Made by a program: the position numbers and the translations under genes | The notes under the pieces: generated by a model | What the model saw: the letters and a program-made list of their open reading frames with translations, nothing else | Told to the model about the DNA's origin: nothing | Databases searched by the model: none | Assembly (NCBI GenBank): GCA_009602725.1 | Contig: WELB01000191.1 | Coordinates: 100,737-164,736, forward strand | From: Spirogloea muscicola | Taxonomy: Eukaryota > Streptophyta > Zygnematophyceae > Spirogloeales > Spirogloeaceae | Direction: 5' to 3' | DNA length: 64,000 bases | In this document: positions 11,501 to 24,165 of the stretch, one piece after another | Layout: the number at the start of each line of letters is the position of its first letter | How positions within the stretch are numbered: the stretch's first letter is position 1

Positions 11501-14500
11501 TCCTCACATGGTCTTTGAGGTGCCCGACAGCAAGGAGGGCCTGAGGCTCCGGGCGCACGCAGCAGCCATTCTGGTCGTGGGCCAGCAGGAGGTGGCAACT
11601 AAGCGGGATGCCATGGGCGAGGCCAAGGAGACCGGCGCTGGGAGCAGGTGGAACATATCCAATGACCGGCACTATGTGACCAAGAAGCTGCAGAAGTCGC
11701 ACGCCAAGAAGCGGACACTGCATGTCCTTCACTCGCTGCCAGCACTCAAGCTCCAAACGATGAAGCCTCGATTGACCATGTACATGATCTGAACCTTCAC
11801 CTGTGGTCTAACTTACATACTAGTAACTTTGAGAAAGATACACATGCAGTATGCACAGTGTGAGCTGACAGTGTGAGCTCCGTGGGGTAATGTGAAAGTC
11901 CTGACATACCATCGTGGCTTGACGTTGTTCCAGCAAGGACTTGGGGAACTTCCACAGGCCAAAGCTGCCGTGGTTTCCTCACCACAATGAGACTGCCGCA
12001 CGGCAGCAAGGCAAGCTGCAAAGTAAAGGCCGCATCACTGTTTTTGTGAAAACACTTGGGGGTTTGTCAGCAAAGGTCCATATGGATGCATCAGACTCTC
12101 TGGAGGTTCTCAAGACCCGCACCAGCAAAAAGATAAAAGGTAAAGTTAAAGTCAGCATCATTGTCCAAGACAATGTGGAGGTTTAGCTGGCTACTAAGGC
12201 CATCTGTTACTCCTGTGCCTCTTTCAGTCTTAAGTATGACAATATATTTTGCTCATTTGGTTCTTAGCCTTGTGCCATGCTTAAGAATGTCGTGGCTCTT
12301 GCAGACCTTACAATGTCAGAGCCTACAAAATTCCTACTATGCGGCAAGGAGCTTGAGGAGGGGAAACCCCTGGCTGAGCAGCAAGTCCGGCCAAATTCCC
12401 TGTTGCATATGGTACGGACCACCATCATGCCGTGGCCCTTCGCTTCAACGGTGCCTGATGAAAGCAAGCCCAGGAAGCCTCCCCGTGCTTTCCGGAAGAT
12501 CTCTGAGCTCTCGTTGAGGGATGGACATGCAGTCTTGATGGAGTGAGCACTTGACCACTGCTTCATACTTAGGCCTTTGACAAGTAGAGGAGCTCAGTGT
12601 AACACAGTATGGCCTTGTAGACATTTTTCTGTCATTGTAGAAATGCAGTACTTCCCAAGTCTGGAAGTGCTGCTGATACAGATATGTCAGTGCTTCCATC
12701 CTTGTAGGCTGTACAGAACGAGGTCACGAATGATGCTTCTCTCTGTATTGATTGTGTTCACGGTCAGAAGACAAGGACTTACCAGCTTTGACAGGAGGAT
12801 ACTTTTCTTGGTCCTTTGTGAATCCAGGTATTGTGAAGAAAGGCCATTGCTTCTAAGTAATGCAGGCATGGCAGCCAGGCTGGGCACCTATTACAGAAAG
12901 ATGACTGCCACCGACAACACTGCAGCTTCTCTCGCAAGCCAGAAGGATCAAAAGTGGATTGGTCTCCCTCTACCTTTAGAGCCTACAGAGGACTCCCCTT
13001 TTCTTGGCAATATTCGTCCTGGTGAAACTCAAAGCTCACTTGAGACGAACATGTTCAGAGCTCCAACCTTTCAGCACACAGTCCCTTCTACAGACTTTTT
13101 GCTGGTCAGATCGGCCGGGGGAAAGCTCTCCCTGCGAAGAATTGACTGCATCCACGTTGTTGGGCAGCAGGTGGGGAGGAAACTTGTACTTCTGTGGCTA
13201 TGCTTTTGCAGATGTGTCATAGCAACCTGCGTGGAGATTGCACCTCAAATTTAGCTGCGACTTAATTTTGTTGCTGTCTACTGACTTCAGACTGAGCTCT
13301 TAAGTGAGTCTTTGCTGACTTGCAGGAGCCCCACGTTGAAGTGCTGACACCAAACTCAAAGCCGGTTGACACCTACAACATCCATCGGCTCCTGGTATAT
13401 GTGTACAGAATATTCAGAAGCTTTGAAAGCAAGCCTGGTCAACAGCCAAAAGTAAGAGCAGATGAAGTTACCAAGTGCTTCCCACAGATTACAGAAGTGA
13501 TCATACGGAAACGTCTCAAACACTGTGCCGACTTGCAGGTACTGGTGTCAGAAGGGTCACCTTATTGTGCATCCAATTCGTCTGTGTCCTGTTTGAGATG
13601 GGTTTTGAGATGGATAGTCGTCCTGCTCTTCCCCACTTGCGTCCTCTACTTTAGATTGCCAAAAGGTACAGGCTCATTTTTGGGCCGTGAAAAGTTGCAG
13701 CGGCAAAAACAAGAATAACTTGCTTTTGCTTGATGTCCTATTATAAGCTGTCTTGGACCAACTTGCAGAAGGGGGCTCACAGTGAGATGTGGTGGGCGAT
13801 GAGGAAAGGGTTTCGCATACCAACAGAGGAGGAGCTTCGGCGCTTGGTCACTCCAGAGCAGGTTGACAAATCCTCGTTGCTCTTCATGTATCTGTATGCT
13901 TTCACCCACTTTTGCTATTGCCATCAAATCGCTAACTTCAGTATGTAGGCAAGTAAGCCTGACCTGTACCTACACCCATGATTGCATGACGCTGTGATCA
14001 GAAGTTCAAGGCAAAATTGCACACACCTAAGTCTGTGATTGCATCACGTTGAAGGCATGTAGCAGAATGACAGTAAGGTGTGAATTCAGATCAAGTCAAG
14101 CATAAGTCATAAGCTCTTGAGATGTACTGCAGGTGTGTGCAAATGAAGCTATGCTAGCAGGCTTGTTCCGCCTGCAGCAGATGGGGATTAGCCACCTTCT
14201 GCAGCCACAGCCGCTGGCTGCAGCCATGCATAGACTTCCAGACGATGCCCTTCAGTTGGCAGCCGCTTCGACTATTGAGCGGGAGTTGCAGCTCACTGCC
14301 TGGCAGCTCTCCTCCAACTTTGTAGCTGCAACCGTCCACGTAAGCATGCAGCTGTGGTCCACTTATATGAGCATATTTGACACATGAAGTAAACTGCACT
14401 TGACAATGTAAGATGCTTGACTAATCCTCCTGTCCTACACTTTTTCAGGGGCGTGGTAGCTTGGAGAGATTGGAGATTGCCGGGGCCGGCGATCCAACAG

Positions 14501-17500
14501 GCAGAGGGCTGGGGTTCAGCTTCCTAAGGGCCGCTCCGAAGCAGCCTGGTCCCGGAGTATTGCTGGAGAAGAAGGCTGCCGCTGCTCGGGGGGGCGGGTC
14601 TGTCACGGGGACTGATGCTGACTTGCGCCGGCTTTCCATGGAAGCTGCCAAAGAGGTAAGGCCCCAGAAGCATCAATTTCCTGTCCAGAAGACCCTACCA
14701 CAGATTTGAGCTCTGATGCTTTGAAGGCTCAGAATGCAGTTACCTGGCGACCTAAGAGCAAGCAGCTTCTGAAGAGACTGTGTCCTTGAAGAAGACGTGC
14801 ATTGGTCATCTTGAGTCTCCGAATATTGACTGAGTTTACAGGATGAAGTCACGCTCACCCTGTTGTGCTGGAAATTTGATGGTTAGTAAGCTATTTTCTG
14901 GTTGGCAGATCCTATTGCGGTATGGGGTTCCAGAGGAGGAGATCAGCAAGCTGACGAGATGGCACCGCATCGCTCTTGTGCGGAAGAAGTCATCGGAGCA
15001 AGTCGCAGCCGGTGGGGTTGCTATGGACAGCCGGTTTGCTAGGGGGCAACGAATGTCCATCATGCAGCTCCAGCAGCAGACGCGGGAAGCTTGCCAGGAG
15101 ATCTGGGACAAGCAGGTGGGAAGCCGCCCTCCAGAAGCACTTGCTTGATGTTTCCTTGAGGTTTGGTCCTCCTGTTCCTCCTCAACCAGCAGTGTGGCTA
15201 CATGCAGTAAACCTACACTGCGAACAGGTTGCTCAATGAGGGAGATCTCCATGTGTTGATGGAGCAACCTTAATCAGCTTTCAGAAGCCTTGGCTTCCAG
15301 CTCTCTGCTGTACAATGTAACTGCATCTTCCTATGGGTGAGACTGCGTCCTGCTGTGCATTCGCATGTGCCTTCATGGGGTCCAGGTCTCCTACCTTTGA
15401 TGTGATCAGGCAAGCAGCCTGGCGGGCGACGGGGATGGATACGCCAGCGATGCAGAAGGGGGAGACCTGGACTTATTTGCGGGCGATCTAGAAAACCTGC
15501 TGGAGGCTGAGGAAGGCGTCAGCGTGCCGAACGAGGAGAGGAACTCTAGAAGGGGGTTGAGGGGTTTGGGTGCCCGGCGTAGGGCCTGGGAGGCTGAGCG
15601 GCAGGAAGTGATGGAGGACGAGGAGGCCGAGGCTGCGGAGCTCCGCCGCATGCTCATGGAAGGTGTTGATACAAGACCCTTTGGCAACAGTATCCTCGGG
15701 ACCTACTGCGCCCATTCCATGATGACCACTTGACCAGTGCATTTGCTCACCAGCCCCGTCAGTTGCAGTCAACCTTTTGTCGAACTCTTGTGAATGACCG
15801 TGGACAGTTTGTAATGAGATTACGATGCAGATGAGGATGCGGACGAAGCAGACAACAAGATGGCCAGGGCCGTCAAAGGGAAAGCATTAAGCGGCACCCA
15901 AAATGTGGGCATCATTTTCTATAATCTCCCCTTGCTTTGTGCTGGAAATCGTCATAAGCATCAGAAATAATATTTAGAGTAGATGTTACATCACGTTGTG
16001 CAGTCTCCTCCTCGCACCTCTTAAGAGTAACAATCCTACCAGCTGAGGTTGCTAATGTGATATCGTCTGTACCCTGCAGCCTCCTCCATCGGTTGAAAAG
16101 GGCCAGCCGTTGGGCCCCTTCCGGAAGAAGGTGACGCGGCTTAAGCGCATCATTCGTACGAAGCGCGCCGACGGAACGATCACCGTCAAGGAGGTCCTCA
16201 TCACGGATCCAAAAGAGGTGCAAGAGCCTCACTGATGCCGTGTTTACTGATGGAGGCTATCTTAGAGAAGCCTGCATACTGATTGGCGCTCAAGCGGATG
16301 CACGGGAGCCTCCTTGCAGATCGAGAAGGTTCTGGCAAAGATGAAAGCAAAGAGCACGGAGGGAGGACAGCCGCAAGCGGCCAGCCCCAAGCTGCCTGTC
16401 AAGAGCAAGAAGCCACACAAGGTGGGGTTATCAAAGGGGCCTGCCATCAAAGGGGAATCCTCACTTAAGGCCAAGATTATGGTCAAGCATCCGATTGGCG
16501 CAGAGGGCGGCGCCAGTGGAGGCGGGGAGAAGCCACGGAAGCGGGATCGGGAGAAGGAGCGGATCCGCCGTCGAGAGAAAGCGCAGGCCCTGGCCATGGA
16601 GAAGGCCAAGGCGGCAGAGAAAGATGGTGAGGTGCAGCGCGGCGTTGTCCTGTGCGGCGCATGTGGCGAGGTGGGGCACATGCGCACGAACAAGATGTGC
16701 CGGCTGTACGAGGTAGACGAGGAGGGCAACCAGGTGCACCGCGATGGCGCACTGGCCGAGGGCCTGCTGGAGCGGCAGGGTATGAAGGTGACGCTCAAGA
16801 AGCGGATGATTGAGGAGCGATGCAATGCCGCCGCCGCCGTTCCGGAGCCACTGCTGCCGAAGCTGCGCCTCTTGGCGCCGACGCCGCAGGCCCTGGAACG
16901 CATCAACACGCCGCGCAGCAGTGCCGGCGACCTTGCACGCCTCCAGAGCATGCCGCCCCTCAAGATCCGGCTGTCCAAGCCCGCGACCGCGGCGGGCCCG
17001 GCGGGAGTTGTCAAGGACGAGGTGGGTGAGGGCGGCGCGGAGCCTGGTGAGGAGAGAGGAGAAGGCGCGAGCAAGCTGTTGAGGTCGAAGGTGGAGGAAG
17101 GGGAGCATGGTAGCGAGCCAAGGCCAAAGGAGGTGGAGACCACGAAGCAAGCAAGAAAAGGGGAGAAGGAGGAGAGGCGAAGGAAGAAGGACAAGAAGCG
17201 GAAGAGGAGGGATGGCCGGCATGAGGGCAGCGAGGAGAGGGAGAGGAGGAGGGGGCGTCGCCCAGCAAGCGCCTCGGACGCAGAGATGTCACCCGGCCTC
17301 AGCCGCTCGCTCACTGACCGCATGCCCTTGCCATCTACGTCTGTGCTTTCACGGCTGGACCGGCCCTCGAGGCCCTCAACAACATCGCCCGCTCCCAGGC
17401 GGACCCGCAAGAGTGGGCTGGTAAGCGAGCTCGAAAATGCGGACAATCAATGCTGGCAAGAGTCATTTAGCAAAGTCCCAAGATGCCAAGACAGGAAGCT

Positions 17501-18643
17501 GCTGCTTAGGTCCTGCCAGCATATGATTACATTCAACAATCTCACAAGTTGCAGAGTGCAGGTTCTGATGCAAGAAACTGCAATGCACCACATTGCAGGT
17601 GGAGCTTGCAAATGTGTTGGAGGAAGTAGTGGAGCTGCTCAAGGCGGAGACCCGAATCTCCTACCTCTTCCTGGCAGCCGTGCCAAAGCACGAAGCCCCA
17701 GATTACAACCAGATTGTCAAGCATCCCATTCACCTTGGCAACATCCAAGAGCAGGTAAGAGCAGGCCTCCAGCAATCTGCATGTGGTGCCACTTGTGGGC
17801 CTGTCATGACACAAGATAAGCCTGTTCAGAGACTTTCCTGGCCTCCTTGTGAAGATAGTCTCAATGGGGCAAGTTCACACAGTCGTCTCTGTTGTGTGTG
17901 CAGTCTGGTCTGCACAAGTGACACCACCCGTGAAAATTTTAGTGTGCTTTGTGCATTCAACACATTGACTGCAGGTTAGGAAGCTGGTCTATCTGGACCG
18001 CGAGCACTTTCGAGCTGATGTGAAGCGTATCGCCGAGAATGCTCACTTGTACAATGACCACAAGAATCCCTGGATTCCACCTATGGCAGACGAGCTACTG
18101 AGGCTTTGCGACAATGGTAAGCATACTGTGCACTCAGCTAAGACCTATGCATACTGCCTAAGCTTCAGTATTACCACTGTGTAGAGCCTCAACCTCTCAC
18201 AAATTGCCACATGAAGTTGCAACTAAGTTGTGGGACTCTCCACGGCCGGGCCGGCTCTCTGGCTGCACAACATGAAGTAGCATGAAGCCAGCATGTATCT
18301 TAGGTTTATCGATCGCGCATGGTGGTGCTTAGGCATGATCTGAGTTGCTCTCTGGCTTGCAGAGCTTGCCAACCGCGACATTGAGTTGGCAGAAGCTGAG
18401 GCCGATATTTCAGACCAAGTAGATGGTAGTCAGAAAGTGTCGCAGAAGGTGACTATAAAACGATCAATTCTTTGGTAGCTGGTAGCTGCTTGCATGAAGT
18501 AAGGTGCTCTTGACAAGGCTGTAGCTAGCATGAATCACGTTAGGTCAATCTAGCCATTCATTCTTTGCACCCATCTTTGGTGCCCATTGCAGGTAACTTC
18601 CGCAATTCTATTGTATTCGTGGCCCCATGTGGCTTTCGACTAG
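8594..18643 (+). CDS. TAF1: TAF1, TFIID largest subunit, plant type with ubiquitin-like insert and one bromodomain
   Basis: TAF1 is the scaffold subunit of TFIID in the nucleus. I can trace about 21 exons. Clear ones are 8594-8809, 8945-9007, 9475 to about 10186, 10959-11779, 11934-12139, 12305-12542, 12828-13170, 13326-13538, 13769-13861, 14133-14339, 14449-14655, 14909-15116, 16080-16217, up to 17420, 17599-17754, 17975-18116, 18363-18448 and 18593-18643. Order of domains: acidic start with GFMFGNVDSDGGLDAEYLDE; the NISNDRHYVTKKLQKSHAKK and LHSLPALKLQTMKPRLT block; a ubiquitin-like segment (RITVFVKTLGGLSAKVHMDA to RPNSLLHMVRTTI); the conserved core EYCEERPLLLSNAGM, SSLETNMFRAP, VPSTDFLLVRS; VPEEEISKLTRWHRIALVRK; zinc knuckle CGACGEVGHMRTNKMC; then a bromodomain with Tyr-Asn (LYNDHKNPW). 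Total is about 2,000 residues. The start at 8594 is chosen over 8438 because the family begins near the acidic tract. The exon near 10240-10860 and those at about 15410-15890 have uncertain edges. Confidence 0.92.
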
Positions 18644-19603
18644 ACCAATGGATACTTTCCCCTAGTGTTGGCGAATTTACATCAAGCTGTATTTCCAGCA
18701 CAGAAAGGGCAGAGATAATTAGCACCAGAGATTAGCACATTACAAATTTCAGTCATGTGAAATGTGTCATGATGAGCATTCATTTGAATTGACTTATAAG
18801 CACCATTTGTGATGTTGCCAACATGTGCTTCTTTGCGCCCCTACTATTTCCTCACAGCCACTACGACATGCACACTAGCAACCTTGTCTACTGCGTCAGC
18901 TACTTCTATCTCCATCCCTAGTCATGATACCCCCAAGTATCCTCACGAATGTCGGGCGAACTGTGGTCTGCTGTGAGATCAATTCAGCCCTGCTGGAGCA
19001 GATCTACTGCCCCAGCATACCAGCTTAAGAGCCCCACCATCCTCTTTCTTCAACATAAGGTAGTACAAATGGCCAGGCGCCACAGGCTCCAGATCCTGAG
19101 CTCAGCTTTGCGATGAGCAACTCAGAAGAGGAGCTCTGTAAACCGGAGAGTGGTGGCTAACTCGTCAGGAACTAGGCTGGCAAAATCAGCCGCAAAGGTC
19201 GTCAGGTGACCAGCGACCGGTCTTGCTCCGTAATAGAGGCTGCCTTCTGCGAGAGGGGCATGCATCGACGGTCCCAGGAGGCTGAGGTCCTCGATGTGGC
19301 GCAGTTTTTTGTCCCAGAATCCTGCAGACTAATCTCCAACTGCTCGTTTGTCTGCAGTGACAGCTGCACGGAATGCAACCATGTCAACAGTGCAAGTTAG
19401 TTGGCAGAAGGAGCCCAGATATGTACACTAGTAGTATGCATCTTTACTTCAAGTCTCATACAACTAGGCTGACCTGCCAGACGCATCTTCGGACTACATG
19501 CCAGAGCATTATTGAAGTCCTGGAATGAAGAACGGTGGATAATGTCTAAGTCGAGCCCCCCATTGAAGACAGGCATATCAGCTGCTCTCAGCTCAGACCT
19601 GCT
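18644..19603. other. Intergenic stretch, no gene recognised
   Basis: Lower GC than its flanks, with only short open frames (for example 19206-19400). No hairpin ends of the LINE type and no RNA gene were seen. Confidence 0.4.
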
Positions 19604-21982
19604 TCATCGAAAGAGCTGCAGCCACGAGGAGCTCTTGTAGCAACTCAGCTTCGTTGCCGACGCTCTGCATGATCGAGCTGAACAGCAAGGGCAAGGCAAG
19701 GAAGCAATAAGTGGCAACTTAGAGCTTATGCTGTCATACTGACGTACCACCTTTGTGTTCTTGCATGACAGGACGGCAGGGAGAGGCACAGCAACCATGC
19801 TCATCCAGTACCTGACAGCCGGAAAGGGCTGCTGCACTGACGGCCGGCGGAGGGGCACGCTCTGCATCAAAGACAACGGGCGAACAGTAGCAGTCAATAC
19901 CTTCTGAGGAGGCTGTTCAAGCATTGAACTGACAAACCTGGCACAGTGAGCATCCTGCACAGGCAACTCTGCACCGCAACACCATCATTGTGAGGTCGTG
20001 CACGATGGTGCTGACTAAGTGCACAAAGTCTGATCTGAGGGGGTTAGAGGTTTGAAAGTTTGCTGACCTGCGAACGGAAAAGGAGCGCCTTGGACTGTCC
20101 GTTCTTGACATGGGGAGCGCGTCTGAATGCAGCAGTGTCCTTCACCAGCAAGGGCCTCTTGTCGAGGCCAGCCGACCATCTTGGACTTCGAGCACTCTTG
20201 CTCACCCTCCTCAGCCTGGGAGAGCTCAGTGGGCTCCCAAGGCCTCCGTGCACCTGCTCTTGCTGGTCGCCGTCTAGAGACTCCACGTGCTCACTCTCTT
20301 CAGACGGGCAACTGGCTGCGTCGGCCATTTGCAAGTCCCTGAGACACTCTGAGACCCCCTCTGCACGACTGGCAGAGGCAGCGACGGGTACTGGGGGTGG
20401 AGTGTCTGGGTACCGGAGAATGGTTGTGCAACGGCCACTTTCGCTACCTTCGACATTCCCAGCCGGAAGCAGGGGCTGCAGCCTGTGGACATAGCGGTAG
20501 CCACGAGGCGAAAGGGCCGGAGGGTATGTTCCCAAGGACGGGGACAGAGGGATCATCTTGTACAAGTCTGCTGCCTTGGGTACACAGTCCGACAGGATGG
20601 TCACTGCGATTGCAGCGGCTGGCTCGCTGGCACTAGTCAAGCCAGTGAGGCCTTCAGGAATGGAGCTGGATTCCCGGATAAGCTCGCTGGTCCTCTGCTG
20701 CAGGGGGGGGCTGTCACTGTAGTCCCGTCCATTGTCTGGGCGCTTGACTTCTTTAAGAACAAGCCGCCCATTGTGCCTGTGAAAGTTGCATAAGCATGTC
20801 AATCAATGCTGACGTTCACTGCTGAGGAAGGAAGGCCCATCTATCGGCCCATGGCTGGTCAGAGCCTTGACCACTGTCTGCGATGCATGCCGCTGGCATG
20901 GATCAATTGGTCTTTCTTGCACAACATCTCTGCAAAGCAGTGCTGCATTGCATGCTTGTAGCAACTTGTCATTAGCCAAGTAAGTAATTGCACCTTATGG
21001 GGACAAGAGTTGTTGGCCTCACTGTCCTCATCTCCTGTAACAGGACTCGGCCTCCTCGGCGCACAGCCTGATGATGCAATGACCACTTCAGTGACATGCT
21101 TAAATATCACTCATCTTGTGGTTACCAGCTACACAAGTGAGCAGCGGCGCTGACTGATCCACCAGCGCTGATGCACAGTTGGCTCAGTCTTCTGTGTGAG
21201 ATGGCAACGACTGCAGTATACAGCAGCGGATGTACTATAGTGCATGTGACGTGCATGTACCAAAGGGTGGGTGACCGGCTTGCGAGCATCCAGAGAACTT
21301 GGGAGGTGCGGATTCAATGATATCACAGGCAGGACCTGATATGAGAAGCTCGGCCTGGGTCCGTGGTGGTGCTGGTAATGGCGGCTCTGGCTGTGCAGAT
21401 TCTCGGCGTGCCAGTACTGGCGCCTGTCGTCCTCGCCAGCGGACGGCCTCCAGAAGCCATCTCCTTGGCTGTGTGCCGGGAAGACGGGCTCCGGCAGCGG
21501 CTGTGGCAGCGACAGCGGCGGCGGCGGCGGCAGCGGCGGCGGCAGCGGCGGCGGCGGAGTTGCCGTCTCAGCGCCAAGCTCGCGTGNTCGCCGTCGCCGT
21601 CGCGCTCGCGGCTCCAGAGGTCCGCGTTCTCCAGCTGCCACGTGACGCCCGAGTCGTCGCCGCAGATGTCGCCCTCGCCGCGCGCCGACTCCAGCGAGGA
21701 GCTGCGCGTCGGGGCGGCGCCCGCGGCATCGCTGCGCCGCGCGCGCTCGCCGCAGAGCAGCGTGCCCTCGACCGCCGCCACCGCCGCCGCCGCCGCCGCG
21801 GCAGCCATGGCCGGCGTCGAGGTCGTTGCGACGGGAGGCGGGGAGGGTTCTGCTGTAGACAGCAACTTGCCACGCCCCTGCGGCACAGCACCTCCGCCAG
21901 ATCTGGAGGACCCGGGCGGGTCGCCAGATCTGGCAGCCCGGGCTGCCCACCCTAACCTCCGGGCTCTCCGGAGCTCTGACAA
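19604..21982 (-). CDS. Unrecognised low-complexity protein, multi-exon
   Basis: A minus-strand gene is likely but I cannot name it. The first exon (M at 21982 or 21808) has a polyalanine run, then GEGDICGDDSGVTWQLENAD, and after the N at 21587 a Pro-rich stretch and DGFWRPSAGEDDRRQYWHAE. A small exon near 21060-21000 gives GDEDSEANNSCPHK before a donor. A long exon (about 20780-20068) is Ser/Pro/Arg rich (RRVSKSARSPRWSAGLDK, HVKNGQSKALLFRSQ) and ends at a good donor. The next exon, about 20037-19937 (SDFVHLVSTIVHDLTMMVLR), has both splice sites. Another around 19915-19820 includes PPQKVLTATVRPLSLMQS. The composition suggests a disordered, perhaps regulatory protein. The 3' end is not certain. 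The single N breaks certainty of the frame in exon 1. Confidence 0.45.
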
Positions 21983-22335
21983 ATCCAGCGGCGCGCAGCA
22001 GCCCGGCCCCAGGGGCTGCCGACGGGGCCCCTCTGCGGGGGTAGGGCGCCCCCCGGCACGGAAGCGGGCGCGTGGGAGCCCTCAGCCGCGGAGGACCCGC
22101 AGAGGACCTGGGACGTCGGGTGGCGCAAAGTATCTGCCCGCTTGGGCGAGCAACCGGGCCCCGCCACATGGTGCCGCCGCGGGCCCCACCACTTGGAGAC
22201 GGCGCGCCTCTGTGACGGCGCTGCCGGCCCCGTCGCCAACGGCCTCGACACTGGCCACTGCTCCCCGCCCCGTCGCCATGCTGCCCAGACCTCTGCCGCC
22301 CGCCCAGCCCGCCCCCTCGACTTCTCCTCTGCTGC

Positions 22336-22560
22336 TTGGTTTCTTCACTGCTTGTTGTTCTTCGTACTTCCCCTGGCCCCTTCTCGTCCTTTTGCTCATT
22401 CTTTTCTGGGCTGGCTTTTTCGAGCCCCTATCCTCAATGGGCGAGCCCTTCCCTCTTCGCTTCTTTGTTCTTTCTTCTTAGGGCGACGTCTATCCGCCTG
22501 CTAGCTACTCTGGTTTGCCTCTACCGACTCGAGGTTACTGAGAGTCCCTTGCTGCCGTCT
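22336..22560 (+). mobile_element. LINE 3' UTR, subfamily A, followed by a C-terminal scrap of another copy
   Basis: CTTCGTACTTCCCCTGGCCC leads to the hairpin GGGCTGGCTTTTTCGAGCCC and terminus CTCAATGGGCGAGCCCTT near 22450. Soon after, a new copy starts with GDVYPPASYSGLPLPT and the RGY-stop ending near 22540. Confidence 0.75.
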
Positions 22561-23000
22561 TAGCACTTAGTACCTTGCTTTCTGCTCCATCCGGCTCCTT
22601 CAGACTTCGTCCATTCCTTTGGGCTGGCCTCTCACAGCCACCAGTCAATCTGGCCGCGCTCTCTTTGTGGGCTGGCTGGCTTCAGCCACAACCATCGCAA
22701 GAGACTTCTCACTGACCTGAGGCTGCTTAGCAGGGGTTACTGAGTGCTTCGTAGCTGCTTAGTGTTTCTTTTGTGCTTGCCTTTCGTAGTGCTTCCCCTG
22801 GCCCCTTCTCGTACCTTGTTCATTCTTTTTTGGGCTGGCTTTTTCCAGCCCCTATCCTCAATGGGCGAGCACTTTCCTCTATCCTCAATGGGCGAGCCCT
22901 TCTTCTCACAGCCATTGCCTTACTTTTCTGGCCCCTTCGAAGCTCGTTCATTCTTTTTCCTGGGCTGGCCTCCCACAGCCATCGCTTTACTTGAAAATAG
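22561..23000 (+). mobile_element. Chained LINE 3' ends, subfamilies D, A and A-like
   Basis: A D end at about 22600-22665 (TTGGGCTGGCCTCTCACAGC, then CCACCAGTCAATCTGGCCGC). A further hairpin follows, then an A C-terminal scrap with stop near 22741 and its full 3' UTR to 22905, with the terminal TCCTCAATGGGCGAGC motif duplicated (22855 and 22885). A last related end (GGGCTGGCCTCCCACAGCC) lies near 22964. Confidence 0.75.
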
Positions 23001-23099
23001 CTGTTTCTTTCTTTGCGTTGAGTCAGCTTGGCCTCCCACTTATGGTACACGCACCGTGCCACCTCCGCTCCAAGAACGGCCCAGCTCACGGCTCTAGCT

Positions 23100-23345
23100 T
23101 ATGCGCTGCCCGGACCCATGCCTGAGAAAGAAGTGCTCGCCCTTAGAGAGCCTGAAAAGCCAGGCCAGCATCACGCTTGGCGCACCCCCGGGGCTACCTG
23201 GTTGGTGATGAATTCGCGGCCCTGGCGATCGACGTACACGGTGCTTTCAGCAGCCGCTGGAGTGCCCGTCAGGCCATTGACCGGCGGCAGGGTCTGCCAG
23301 GGGCGTTGCCCGGCTTCAACGCCGCCGGTTCGTCTTCTCCTCGAC
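23100..23345 (+). mobile_element. LINE coding fragment, subfamily B
   Basis: Pieces of the endonuclease-like C-terminus are readable in more than one frame, including VGDEFAALAIDVHGAFSSRW and RQAIDRRQGLPGALPGFNAA. These match residues of the better copy at 55944-56690. It is broken off at 23345, where a fragment of a different subfamily begins. Confidence 0.75.
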
Positions 23346-23765
23346 GTCGGTCTCATCGACGCATTCCAACCAGGGGTACCAACACCGACTGTGCCAGGTT
23401 GGGCGACACATTCTGCGGAGAGGAAGGAGAGGCACTATGGTGACCCCCGAGGCGACCACTTCTTGCCATGCGCCATGGACATATACGGCGGCTACGGAAC
23501 AAAGTGGTCTTCCCTCCTCCATCGCCTGGCACTGCATGTCGATGCCCGCCGACGTAGTCGGACGGGTAGCTTAGGGCATTCTAGCGTCCCGCAAGCCATC
23601 GTTGCATGCTATAGAATGCGGCTATCATTGTGTCTACAGCGCTCCCAGGCACTCGCGATACACCAGCGTGCTGGTCGTTCATTAGCCCAGGCTAATGGCT
23701 TCTGTGGTGGTCAATTGGCGCCTTAGTATAGCTTGTCAGATATGCATGTGCTCACTCTGGGACAT
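23346..23765 (+). mobile_element. LINE coding fragment, subfamily E
   Basis: A distinct C-terminal domain: PTVPGWATHSAERKERHYGD, DHFLPCAMDIYGGYGTKWSS, YRMRLSLCLQRSQALAIHQR. It shares the basic Y/FRMRLxxxLQRS block with A-C but is otherwise diverged. The closest relative in the window is at 32205-32590. A GGACATTAG-type flank follows. Confidence 0.7.
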
Positions 23766-23819
23766 TAGTGACCCCCTTAGCCAGCTCATTACCCAGTTAA
23801 CAGGACATTTGTAAGGCCA

Positions 23820-24165
23820 GGAATGGCCTCCCGTTCAATATCAACGCACCGCGCGCCTTCTCTCTCGCCGGTTCGCTCGCCCTGGTAGTTCGCCTGGTGG
23901 TCTCGTTTCAACGCTCCCTAGCCCACGCCGCCGTCCACACGCGAGCAGGCCGTGCTATGGCTGCTGCCTCTGGGTCTCGGCGGAGTGCCTCTCTCCCTGC
24001 AGCGAGCTACTCTGACTTGATGTTGCTCACCCGCAGGTACTGAACTTCCATCTGCAAACGTCTCGGGTTCTGTAGTGTAGTCCTTTTCCGGCACCTCCTC
24101 TCTTTGGACATTGTCCATTCTTTTTGGGCTGGCTTTGCCAGCCCCTCTTCTCTATGGGCGTGCAC
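23820..24165 (+). mobile_element. LINE fragment, subfamily B: C-terminus and 3' UTR
   Basis: After a stretch shared with 32740 (GCCTCCCGTTCA...CACCGCGCGCC), the coding end TRAGRAMAAASGSRRSASLP and SYSDLMLLTRRY-stop (near 24042) leads into a 3' UTR with TAGTCCTTTTCCGGCACCTC, hairpin GGGCTGGCTTTGCCAGCCCC and terminus TATGGGCGTGCACTTT. Confidence 0.8.

Noticed and set aside
14840-14881. Extra TAF1 microexon (DEVTLTLLCWKFDG)
   Set aside because: Its phase does not fit the next exon, and EAAKE joins directly to ILLRYGVPEEE as in plant TAF1.
16262-17446. Minus-strand 394-codon frame inside TAF1
   Set aside because: It is the antisense of the large TAF1 exon with the zinc knuckle. Composition is Ser/Pro/Leu only.
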